The notes: generated by a model not told the origin, from the sequence alone. A DNA stretch of 9,534 nucleotides from Eubacteriales Family XIII. Incertae Sedis bacterium (GCA_031278255.1 JAITKU010000140.1:1-9534), one strand, 5' to 3'. Counted from the first letter of the stretch, positions 1 to 6,075 are shown. Program-made: numbers and translations.

Positions 1-67
1 CGTTCGCTTCGCTCCGGGCACACGTAGGAGCGCAGAAGCCCTTGTCCCCTCAAAACATCCGTTCAAC

Positions 68-96
68 AATTGAAGTGCGCCTTTGGCGCTTCAATT
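68..96 (+). terminator. Hairpin, possible terminator of an upstream gene
   Basis: AATTGAAG (68-75) pairs with CTTCAATT (89-96). After a two-base bulge at 76-77, CGCC (78-81) pairs with GGCG (85-88) around a TTT loop, giving twelve base pairs in all. The 3' arm runs into TTTT at 95-98, so it could end transcription entering from the left, but the U tract is short and partly inside the stem. The same 3' arm is also the 5' arm of the next palindrome (90-117), so the two folds exclude each other. No gene is visible in positions 1-67 to assign it to. Confidence 0.35.
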
Positions 97-117
97 TTGG
101 ACGGAGCCAAAATTGAA
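90..117 (+). repeat. Long AT-rich palindrome, copy 1 of a repeated element
   Basis: TTCAATTTTGG (90-100) and CCAAAATTGAA (107-117) form a perfect 11-bp inverted repeat around the loop ACGGAG. Positions 92-117 are identical over 26 bases to the reverse complement of 8055-8080. It lies just upstream of the promoter of the first operon. It could be an operator for a dimeric regulator, a dispersed extragenic palindrome, or an RNA hairpin at the end of an upstream transcript. The sequence alone does not decide between these. Confidence 0.85.
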
Positions 118-140
118 TAACTTATATAATAACTGTGCAT

Positions 141-169
141 TGGACATTCGAGCGCCGGTCTTATATACT
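141..169 (+). promoter_or_regulatory. Sigma-A-type promoter of the rightward operon
   Basis: TGGACA (141-146) matches the -35 consensus TTGACA at five of six positions. TATACT (164-169) matches the -10 consensus TATAAT at five of six. The spacer is exactly 17 bases. Transcription would start near 175-177, leaving a leader of about 57 bases before the GTG start of gene 1. It is the best promoter-like pair seen in the non-coding upstream region. A second AT-rich box, TATAAT at 125-130, has no acceptable -35 partner. Confidence 0.65.
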
Positions 170-181
170 TGTTTATAAGAC
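158..181. promoter_or_regulatory. Perfect dyad over the -10 box, candidate operator
   Basis: GTCTTATA (158-165) and TATAAGAC (174-181) are perfect inverted repeats separated by eight bases. The dyad covers the -10 hexamer and the predicted transcription start. A dimeric repressor of the TetR, GntR or MarR kind bound here would block the promoter. No regulator gene lies in the window, so the binding protein is unknown. Confidence 0.45.
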
Positions 182-219
182 TGTTCATGACGGCGCGTTG
201 CTGTTAGAATATAAGGGGC

Positions 220-224
220 GGAGG
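220..224 (+). promoter_or_regulatory. Ribosome binding site of gene 1 (fixes a GTG start)
   Basis: GGAGG sits eight bases before the GTG at 233. It supports GTG as the true start of the hybrid flavoprotein. The alternative ATG at residue 9 of the same frame would be too far from this site. Confidence 0.8.
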
Positions 225-232
225 CTGAAGCG

Positions 233-2314
233 GTGTCGGAAGCGAAATCGATTACAATGACGGTGGACGGTCGGACGGTTGTGACCGAGACCGGGAAAAC
301 GATACTGGACGCGTCCCTCGACGCGGGTGTCTACATACCGCATCTGTGTTCGCATCCGATGCTGACGCCGCAGGGCGGATGTAAGCTTTGCTCCGTGGAA
401 ATAGACGGAATAGGGGCTTGCGTGTCCGCGTGCGCCACGCCCGCGGAGCAGGGTCTGGTCGTGCGCACGACGGGCGAACGCGCGGACCGTCTGCGCCGCG
501 CGGCCTTGGAACTGATTCTGGCCTGTCATCCCGCGGACTGCACGTCATGCACCGCGTATCTCAACTGTGAGTTGCAGGCGCTCTTGCAATATACCGGCGT
601 GGTACACGCGCGGTTGCGGCGGATCGAAAAACGGAATACGAGACTGGCCTCGGGTCCGCCGAACCCCCTGATCAAACGGGAGGCGGAACGCTGCATTCAG
701 TGCGGCCGTTGCGTTCGCGCCTGTAAGGAACTGCGCGGCGTCGGCGCCTTGGAATACAGAAAGCGGGGCGGGGAAAGCTATGTCGGCGTCAAGGATGATG
801 TTTCGCTTGCGGAAAGCGATTGCCGTTTTTGCGGCGCCTGCGTCGAACTGTGCCCCACGGGAGCGATTCAGGATATGCCCGGGATCTTCCCGTCCGACGT
901 TCCCCGCGTACGCGCTCTGACGCCGTGCAAGAATGCGTGTCCCGCGCATACGGATGTCTGCACGTACGTCCGTCTCGCGGAGCAGGGGCGATACGCGGAC
1001 GCCGTGTCCGTCATTCGCGAGAAGTTGACCTTTCCGCATGTGCTGGGTCACGTGTGTACGCATAAGTGCGAGTACGATTGCAAGCGGGCGCATCTCGACG
1101 CCGCCCTTTCCATACGGGAGATCAAACGCTTTGCGGTCGAAAACGACGCGGACCGGGCTTGGATGCGGAAGGTCGGGAAATGTGCGGCGACGGGCAAGCG
1201 GGTGGCCGTTATAGGCGCCGGCCCGGCGGGCCTGACGGCGGCCTGGCATCTGGCGCGCAAGGGGCATACGGTCATCGTGCTGGAGCGGGAATCCCTGCCC
1301 GGCGGACTGATGCGCTACGGCATACCGCTCTACAGACTGCCGCGCGCCGATCTGGATGCGGAGATAGCGATCATCGAGGATATAGGGGTGAAAATCCACA
1401 CGGATACGGAGGTGATCTCCGCCCCCGCCGTAAAGGAAAATTTCGACGCCGTGGTGGTCGCGGTCGGCGCGCACAAGGGGAATATCACCGACGCGGAAGC
1501 GGCCGCCTGCGAAAACGTTTGGTCGGCGCTGGACTTCTGTAGATTATCAAATATGGGGAAAATACCTAATATCGGGGATGCGCTTACCGTCGTGGGCGGC
1601 GGAAACGTCGCGTTCGATTGCGCGCGCATCGCGGCCAAAGCGGGCGTCAAAACGGTCAGGGTATTGTGTCTCGAAAAGCGCGACCGGATGCTTGCCGACG
1701 AGGAAGAGGTCGAAGCGGCGCTTGCGGAGGGCGTGGACGTCATAAACAGCGCCGCCGTCGTGGGGCTTCGCACGGAGAACGGCAGGGTCGTCGGGTTGGA
1801 ATACATGCACGTACTCCGCTTCGGATTTGAGCCGGAGGGACTCGTCATGGAAAAGGAAGAGAACAGCGAAACCCTTGTCGCCACCGACAGCCTCATATAC
1901 GCCGTGGGTCAGCGGATCGACCTCACGCATACCTTTGGCCTCGCGCTCGGCAGGGCGAATTCCGTGGTGATCGATGCGCAGTACGCCACCGATGTCGAGG
2001 GGATTTTCGCCGCGGGCGATGTCACCACGGGTACGAAAGCGATCGTGGATGCCATAGCCTCCGCAAAAGCCGCGGCCTCCGCGGTGGATCGGTATCTCGG
2101 GGGCGACGGCGCGACGGACGCCGTTTACTTTGAAAGGGAAGAAACCGTCGATGCGATCGGCGTCGTCGGCGGCTTCTCAAAGATCGCGCGTATCGCGCAC
2201 ATCTGCGACGAGAATGCGGAGAAAACGGAGGCCGGCAGGTGCCTGCAATGCGATCTGCGGCTGAAGATACCCAAGGTTAAGTATTGGGGCGACAAGCATT
2301 TTCGCGGCGTTTGA
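233..2314 (+). CDS. NAD(P)H-type iron-sulfur flavoprotein, NuoG/HndD-like front fused to GltD-like FAD domain
   Basis: This 693-residue cytoplasmic protein probably oxidises or reduces NAD(P)H and passes electrons along iron-sulfur clusters to a partner. Residues 1-80 form a plant-type [2Fe-2S] ferredoxin domain (Cys39, 50, 53, 67). His99, Cys103, Cys106 and Cys112 match the H-x3-C-x2-C-x5-C cluster of NuoG and [Fe] hydrogenases. Two [4Fe-4S] ferredoxin motifs follow (Cys154/157/160/164 and Cys197/200/203/207). In HndD-type hydrogenases the H-cluster domain would come next. Here it is replaced by a GltD/NfnB-like unit: a cysteine-rich linker (Cys232, 236, 243, 275, 279, 283), an FAD site GAGPAGLTAA (328-337), a second dinucleotide site VVGGGNVAFDCAR (453-465) and the C-terminal FAD motif GIFAAGDV (590-597). 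A CxxC lies near the end (Cys670, 673). It has no signal peptide or membrane segment. It is first in an operon with a NuoF-like iron-sulfur protein and an FAD reductase, its likely partners. The domain calls are secure; the acceptor and the NADH/NADPH preference are not known. Confidence 0.9.
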   Translation: MSEAKSITMTVDGRTVVTETGKTILDASLDAGVYIPHLCSHPMLTPQGGCKLCSVEIDGIGACVSACATPAEQGLVVRTTGERADRLRRAALELILACHPADCTSCTAYLNCELQALLQYTGVVHARLRRIEKRNTRLASGPPNPLIKREAERCIQCGRCVRACKELRGVGALEYRKRGGESYVGVKDDVSLAESDCRFCGACVELCPTGAIQDMPGIFPSDVPRVRALTPCKNACPAHTDVCTYVRLAEQGRYADAVSVIREKLTFPHVLGHVCTHKCEYDCKRAHLDAALSIREIKRFAVENDADRAWMRKVGKCAATGKRVAVIGAGPAGLTAAWHLARKGHTVIVLERESLPGGLMRYGIPLYRLPRADLDAEIAIIEDIGVKIHTDTEVISAPAVKENFDAVVVAVGAHKGNITDAEAAACENVWSALDFCRLSNMGKIPNIGDALTVVGGGNVAFDCARIAAKAGVKTVRVLCLEKRDRMLADEEEVEAALAEGVDVINSAAVVGLRTENGRVVGLEYMHVLRFGFEPEGLVMEKEENSETLVATDSLIYAVGQRIDLTHTFGLALGRANSVVIDAQYATDVEGIFAAGDVTTGTKAIVDAIASAKAAASAVDRYLGGDGATDAVYFEREETVDAIGVVGGFSKIARIAHICDENAEKTEAGRCLQCDLRLKIPKVKYWGDKHFRGV

Positions 2315-2328
2315 ACGACGGCGTCAGT

Positions 2329-2351
2329 CCCCCGCCTCTACAGGCGGCGGG
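2329..2351 (+). repeat. Hairpin A in the gene 1-gene 2 gap
   Basis: CCGCCT (2332-2337) pairs with AGGCGG (2342-2347) around the loop CTAC. Three more C-G pairs (2329-2331 with 2349-2351) extend it across a single bulged C at 2348. It starts 14 bases after the gene 1 stop codon. No U tract follows, so it is not a classical terminator. Confidence 0.7.
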
Positions 2352-2368
2352 TTTCAACTTTCCAAGCT

Positions 2369-2397
2369 GTCAGTGGCGGGTGCAATCCCCCACTGAC
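2369..2397 (+). repeat. Hairpin B in the gene 1-gene 2 gap
   Basis: GTCAGTGG (2369-2376) pairs with CCACTGAC (2390-2397). GGG (2378-2380) pairs with CCC (2387-2389) past one bulged C at 2377, and the loop is TGCAAT. At eleven base pairs it is the strongest stem in the gap. It shares its 3' arm with the competing 9-bp helix to 2320-2328. Confidence 0.75.
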
Positions 2398-2406
2398 GCC
2401 TATGTT

Positions 2407-2428
2407 TTGCGGGAAACGCGTCCCGCAA
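2407..2428 (+). repeat. Hairpin C directly before the gene 2 ribosome binding site
   Basis: TTGCGGGA (2407-2414) and TCCCGCAA (2421-2428) form a perfect 8-bp stem around the loop AACGCG. It ends one base before the GGGGGA ribosome binding site of gene 2, so its folding could affect ribosome access or protect the 5' end of a processed mRNA. Confidence 0.75.
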
Positions 2429-2429
2429 C

Positions 2430-2435
2430 GGGGGA
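2430..2435 (+). promoter_or_regulatory. Ribosome binding site of gene 2
   Basis: GGGGGA is seven bases before the ATG at 2443. It supports that start over upstream in-frame codons, which would run through the hairpins and into gene 1. It is complementary to TCCCCC at 2386-2391 and at 2328-2333. Confidence 0.6.
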
Positions 2436-2442
2436 TAAGGCT

Positions 2443-3099
2443 ATGACTTCTGAGATCACCTGCGGATGCGAAGCGACCTTTGCCGCGCTCGCCTATCCGG
2501 ATTTCGACGGCGAACGGGACTGCCCCGTCCGATGGTCCCACGCGCTCATGGAACTTGTTTCGACGAGGACCTGCGGCAGGGACACGCTCTGCCGGGAGGG
2601 GAGCTTGCAGCTGTGCGCCGTGCTTGCGGACGTTTCGACCGGCAAGGGCCGCGACGACGACGCGGAACTGACAAGGGAACTCCTCGCCCTTATGCGGGAA
2701 AACGCAAATTGCGATATGGCGAGGCTCGCCGCCGAAAAGAGCCTTTCGCTCGTGGACGCGCGGCGCGACGAATGGGACCGGCATGTCGCCGGCAAGCGTT
2801 GTCCGGCGCTCGCGTGTCCCGCGCTGGTCACGGTGTACGTCGCGCCGGAATCGTGTTCCGGCTGCGGGGAATGCCGGGCGGTCTGCCCGAGGGGGGCCAT
2901 CGCGGGCGGCGACGGCATGATACATGTCATAGACAGGCAGGTCTGCGACAGATGTTATCGCTGCGTCGCGATATGCAAGGACACCGCCATACAAAGATCG
3001 AGCGGCGCCGTCGTCAGGACGCCGGACGCGCCCGTTCCCGTGGGCGGCTTCGGTTCTGCGGGCGCGGGGTCCGGGCGGCGCCGCAGGAGGCGCGTGTAG
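2443..3099 (+). CDS. Iron-sulfur protein resembling the C-terminal part of NuoF/HndC, with two [4Fe-4S] ferredoxin motifs
   Basis: The 218-residue product lacks the FMN- and NADH-binding domains of NuoF/HndC and keeps the C-terminal cluster region. Residues 41-53 (TRTCGRDTLCREG) align with the NuoF motif CGxCxxCREG, and Cys90 with its fourth ligand. The second cysteine is replaced by Asp47. Residues 119-125 (RCPALAC) match the linker before the ferredoxin domain in HndC-type proteins. Two complete ferredoxin motifs follow (Cys138/141/144/148 and Cys168/171/174/178). The tail is Gly/Ala-rich and ends in six arginines and a valine. Together with gene 1 it mimics the NuoG-NuoF pairing, but the pyridine-nucleotide site would be supplied by the GltD-like half of gene 1. 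The likely role is electron transfer between gene 1 and the gene 3 flavoenzyme, probably as a complex subunit; this is inferred from context. The ATG at 2443 was chosen because the NuoF-like similarity begins after it and a ribosome binding site precedes it. Confidence 0.85.
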   Translation: MTSEITCGCEATFAALAYPDFDGERDCPVRWSHALMELVSTRTCGRDTLCREGSLQLCAVLADVSTGKGRDDDAELTRELLALMRENANCDMARLAAEKSLSLVDARRDEWDRHVAGKRCPALACPALVTVYVAPESCSGCGECRAVCPRGAIAGGDGMIHVIDRQVCDRCYRCVAICKDTAIQRSSGAVVRTPDAPVPVGGFGSAGAGSGRRRRRRV

Positions 3100-3166
3100 C
3101 GCAAGGAGCAAGCGGACAGGATTGGAGGCCGGCCCCGCGAGGCGGGAAACGGCGACTATAGGAAAC

Positions 3167-3171
3167 GGAGG
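3167..3171 (+). promoter_or_regulatory. Ribosome binding site of gene 3
   Basis: GGAGG lies seven bases before the ATG at 3179 and decides the start. The TTG at 3122 in the same frame would add 19 residues in front of the FAD-binding fold and lacks a well-placed site. The 79-base gap after gene 2 otherwise holds only a weak CCCGC/GCGGG stem (3134-3146). Confidence 0.85.
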
Positions 3172-3178
3172 AAACGCT

Positions 3179-4699
3179 ATGTCGGGCAATGTTACGGAAG
3201 CGGATATCATCATCATCGGAGGCGGGGCCTCGGGCATTACGGCGGCGGTGGCGGCCGCGGAGAAAGGCGCGAGCGTGATCGTGGTCGAAAAAGGCGGCGC
3301 CACGGGCGGCGCCGCCAATATGGGCATGGGCTTTTTTGCCGTCGAATCCGAACAGCAACGGAATCAACTGGCGGATGTGTCCGTTGCGGACGCGTTCAAG
3401 TTCTTCATGGAATATACGCATTGGCGATCCGACGCCCGGCTCGTTCGCCGCTACTTCGGACAGAGCGCGGATACCGTCAAGTGGATGGAATCCATGGGCG
3501 TTTCCTTTCTCGGCGCGTACAAGTATTTCAAGGAGTCATGGCAGACCTGGCATGTGGTAAAGACGCAGGGTTCCAATGCCCCCGCCGAACGCGCGGCCTC
3601 GAATCTGTATCGCGTGCTGACCGAACGCGCCGCGGAATCGGGCGTTGATATCCAATACTTCACAAAGGCCAAGGAGATTCTCACGGAGGACGGGCACGTA
3701 ACCGGCGTGCGCATCGAAAAGGAGGACGGCGAGATCATCGATGCGGAATGCAGCTGCGTGATCGTCGCCACGGGCGGCTTCGGCGACAACCCCAAGATGA
3801 TCAAGGAATACATGGGCTACGAATGGGGCAAGGACCTGTATTCGTTCCGCATACCCGGGGTTACGGGCGACGGCCTCAACATGCTGTGGTCCGCGGGGGC
3901 GGGCAGGACCGCGCCCGTTATGGAACTCACCTACACCACCCCCGGCGTCACGGATGTATTCAAGACGATCAGCGAAACCATGCGCCAGCCCAATCTCATG
4001 GTCAACCTCGACGGTTTTCGTTTCATCAACGAGGAGATCATGAACAATACCGTCTACACGGGCAACGCCATCGCGAGACAGCGCGAACGCACGGCGTTCA
4101 GCATTATCGACGAAGGCATACTCGACACGTACAAAAAAACGGGTTTGGATTACGTCACCGTTCACCACAACATCCACAGCACGGACAAGTGGGAGTCGGA
4201 AGTGAAGCGGTATTTTTCGGGTGAAGCGTCCGAATCCGCCGGCCTGTCCATGCTGCACGACGATGCGGCGAAACAACCCGATTATTTCTTTGAAGCGGAC
4301 AGCCTTGCGGAACTCTGTGAAAAGACGGGGATCGAACTTGCGAATCTGCGGGCCACGATGGGGGCGTACAATGAGGCGGCCTACGGCGAGGATACGCTGT
4401 TTTTCAAAAAGCACAAATACGTGAAGTCGTTTACGGGCGGGAAGCTCTACGCGGCCAAGCATTTCCCCGCCGGTTACGGAAGTCTGGGCGGGGTTGCGGT
4501 CAACGATTTGCTGGAGGTCCTGACGCCCGAGGGCCGGAAGATTCCGGGGCTTTATGCCTGCGGCACGGACGCCTGCGGCATATTCGGCGACAGCTATTGC
4601 TTCTACTTGCCGGGCAATACCATGGGTTTTGCCGTGAACAGCGGTCGCATGGCGGGCATGAACGCGGCCGCCTATCTCGATTCGGATGAATTTGAGTAA
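3179..4699 (+). CDS. Soluble FAD-dependent reductase/dehydrogenase, fumarate reductase/ketosteroid dehydrogenase superfamily
   Basis: This 506-residue protein has the FAD_binding_2 architecture. The Rossmann motif IIIGGGASGITAA is at residues 11-23 with the acidic VVEKGG end of the fold at 35-40. The ATGGFG strand is at 197-202, TGDG at 229-232, an RFINEE motif at 281-286 (Arg281, Glu285) and the C-terminal FAD region PGLYACGTDACG at 456-467, ending in NSGRMAGMNAA (487-497). There is no haem domain, signal peptide or twin-arginine motif, so it should act in the cytoplasm and take electrons from a partner, probably genes 1 and 2. By eye, the catalytic His and substrate-binding Arg of fumarate reductases (the HHTMGG and ANRLGGNA motifs) are replaced by GYGSLGG (Tyr433) and FYLPGN (Tyr476). 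A C4-dicarboxylate substrate is therefore unlikely. Enone-type substrates, as for 3-ketosteroid dehydrogenases or BaiJ/BaiP-type bile-acid enzymes, fit better but are not proven. Confidence 0.85.
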   Translation: MSGNVTEADIIIIGGGASGITAAVAAAEKGASVIVVEKGGATGGAANMGMGFFAVESEQQRNQLADVSVADAFKFFMEYTHWRSDARLVRRYFGQSADTVKWMESMGVSFLGAYKYFKESWQTWHVVKTQGSNAPAERAASNLYRVLTERAAESGVDIQYFTKAKEILTEDGHVTGVRIEKEDGEIIDAECSCVIVATGGFGDNPKMIKEYMGYEWGKDLYSFRIPGVTGDGLNMLWSAGAGRTAPVMELTYTTPGVTDVFKTISETMRQPNLMVNLDGFRFINEEIMNNTVYTGNAIARQRERTAFSIIDEGILDTYKKTGLDYVTVHHNIHSTDKWESEVKRYFSGEASESAGLSMLHDDAAKQPDYFFEADSLAELCEKTGIELANLRATMGAYNEAAYGEDTLFFKKHKYVKSFTGGKLYAAKHFPAGYGSLGGVAVNDLLEVLTPEGRKIPGLYACGTDACGIFGDSYCFYLPGNTMGFAVNSGRMAGMNAAAYLDSDEFE

Positions 4700-6053
4700 C
4701 AGTAATATAATGAAATACAGCAATATAGAATTGATGGAAAACGCGCCTGTGTCGAGGGCTGTCATCACCTTGGCCTTGCCCACGATGCTGGGCATGATCG
4801 CGCAGAGCGTATACAATCTGACGGATACGTTTTTTATCGGAAAGACGGGGGACCCCAATCTGGTTGCGGCTGTATCCCTCGCCTTTCCGCTGTTCATGAT
4901 CACGCAGGGTATCGGAAGTCTGTTCGCCGTCGGGTCCGCGAGTTACATATCCAGAAAGCTCGGAGAGAAGGATTATGAAGAAGCGCGGCGCGCCAATTCC
5001 GTTACCTTTTACACAACCTTGGGCATAGGCGCGCTCATGTCGCTGATCATGCTTGTGCTGAAAGACAAGCTGCTTTGGGCGGTCGGCACAAGCGCGGACA
5101 CCTTTAAACCGACGGATGAATATTTCACCGTCGTCGTTGTCGGTGCGGTGATCATGACGCAAAATGTCGCCATGCAGGGGCAGGTGCGCAGCGAAGGGGC
5201 CAATCTGCATTCCATGACAGGCATGATGCTGGGAATAATTATAAATATTCTGTTGGACCCTTTGTTCATCTTGGTTTTCGACTGGGGCGTCCGCGGCGCC
5301 GGCTGGGCCACGGTCCTCGGCGCTTTCGCCGCTTGCGTCTACTTTGTCGTATATTTCCGCTCAAAGAAAACGCTTTTATCGCTCCGCTTTCGCGACGCAA
5401 AGCCAAATAGAGTCATGTACGGTGAGATTCTGAAAATCGGCGTGCCGGCGGGGCTTTCCCATATCGTGATGAGTCTCTGCGCGGTGATCAATAATATCTA
5501 CGCCGCCGGATACGGGGATCACGTGGTCGCGGCGGCGGGCGTCACCATGCGCGTGTGCAGTCTCGCTTTCATGCTCGTGATGGGCATATCGACGGGATTT
5601 CAGCCTTTTGCCGGCTACAATTACGGCGCGGGCAATTACGAAAGACTGAAAAAGGGCCTCAAACTCACCGTACTCTACGCCACCTGCGTTTCGCTTTTCT
5701 TCGCCTTGGTGTTCCTCGTGTCGCGCAACCGGCTCATCGGGATTTTCATCGATGATCGGATCACCGTCGAAGCGGGAACGAAAATTCTGCTGGCGATGAT
5801 CGTCGGTATGCCGTTTTTGGGCATTCAAAACACCCTGACCGTTACGTTTCAGGCCTTGGGGAAGTCCGTTCGGGCTTTGATTATAACGATGGGGCGGCAA
5901 TGCTTGTTCTTCATACCCCTGCTTTTGATCTTGAATCATTACTTCGGTTTCAACGGCTACGTGTTCACACAGCCCTTGTCCGATATCGCAACGGCTGCCG
6001 TCAGTGTTGTCTTTGCGGTTACGCTGTTCGGAAAAATGCGGCGCGTGCCGTAG
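4686..6053 (+). CDS. MATE family multidrug/toxin exporter
   Basis: The 455-residue protein is of normal MATE length, with about twelve hydrophobic segments from residue 25 to 447. The typical first segment is at 27-51 (LALPTMLGMIAQSVYNLTDT). RSEGANLHSM is at 168-177, INILLDPLFI at 186-195 and the family hallmark GFQPFAGYNYGAGNY at 304-318 of the second half. MATE proteins exchange Na+ or H+ for organic compounds across the cytoplasmic membrane. The ATG at 4686 overlaps the end of gene 3 by 14 bases, which suggests translational coupling. No strong ribosome binding site is visible there, nor for the in-frame ATG codons at 4710 or 4734, so the start is uncertain by up to 16 residues. As last gene of the operon it probably exports the substrate or product of the reductase. 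Confidence 0.9.
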   Translation: MNLSNSNIMKYSNIELMENAPVSRAVITLALPTMLGMIAQSVYNLTDTFFIGKTGDPNLVAAVSLAFPLFMITQGIGSLFAVGSASYISRKLGEKDYEEARRANSVTFYTTLGIGALMSLIMLVLKDKLLWAVGTSADTFKPTDEYFTVVVVGAVIMTQNVAMQGQVRSEGANLHSMTGMMLGIIINILLDPLFILVFDWGVRGAGWATVLGAFAACVYFVVYFRSKKTLLSLRFRDAKPNRVMYGEILKIGVPAGLSHIVMSLCAVINNIYAAGYGDHVVAAAGVTMRVCSLAFMLVMGISTGFQPFAGYNYGAGNYERLKKGLKLTVLYATCVSLFFALVFLVSRNRLIGIFIDDRITVEAGTKILLAMIVGMPFLGIQNTLTVTFQALGKSVRALIITMGRQCLFFIPLLLILNHYFGFNGYVFTQPLSDIATAAVSVVFAVTLFGKMRRVP

Positions 6054-6075
6054 GCCGGCGGGCGTGAATGATTTC
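6054..6075. other. Gap between convergent genes
   Basis: Only 22 bases separate the stop codons of the MATE gene and the leftward oxidoreductase. No hairpin followed by a U tract is seen on either strand. The two transcripts probably overlap at their 3' ends or are ended by other means. Confidence 0.6.

Larger units (their letters stand above)
2320..2436 (+). promoter_or_regulatory. Structured gap between genes 1 and 2, possible RNA switch
   Basis: The gap contains three hairpins (2329-2351, 2369-2397, 2407-2428) and competing pairings. GGCGTCAGT (2320-2328) can pair with ACTGACGCC (2392-2400), which breaks the middle hairpin. That frees ATCCCCC (2385-2391), which is perfectly complementary to GGGGGAT (2430-2436), the likely ribosome binding site of gene 2. 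One state leaves the site open and the other hides it. A compact three-way junction is also possible, with GGC/GCC closing the first two hairpins. It matches no riboswitch class I can recognise. It could instead be an mRNA-stabilising or processing element, or the remnant of an IS200/IS605-like end. Confidence 0.5.

Noticed and set aside
6..39. Imperfect inverted repeat GCTTC-GCTCC with GGAGC-GAAGC
   Set aside because: The stem has a three-base bulge and an eleven-base loop, sits at the very edge of the window, and cannot be tied to any gene. I would not call it a terminator or RNA gene.
233..853. [FeFe] hydrogenase identity for gene 1
   Set aside because: The N-terminal clusters match hydrogenase subunits, but the H-cluster motifs are absent and a GltD-like flavoprotein follows, so it cannot be a hydrogenase.
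545..1474. Long antisense open frames opposite gene 1, and similar ones opposite genes 3, 4 and 5
   Set aside because: They are rich in Arg, His and Pro, show no domain motifs, and mirror genes with clear motifs. They arise from GC-biased third codon positions.
2284..2442. Open frame continuing upstream of the NuoF-like gene into gene 1
   Set aside because: It has no ribosome binding site, its sequence is low in protein-like features, and it runs through three hairpins. The ATG at 2443 is the better start.
2315..2442. Insertion-sequence end or IS200/IS605-type miniature element between genes 1 and 2
   Set aside because: The subterminal hairpins would fit, but there is no transposase, no recognisable target duplication and no second copy in the window. 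It is kept only as an alternative to the RNA-switch reading.
3179..4699. Fumarate reductase or urocanate reductase as the firm identity of gene 3
   Set aside because: The fold fits, but the key His and Arg motifs are changed and no haem or FMN-transfer domain is present, so a specific substrate name is not supported.
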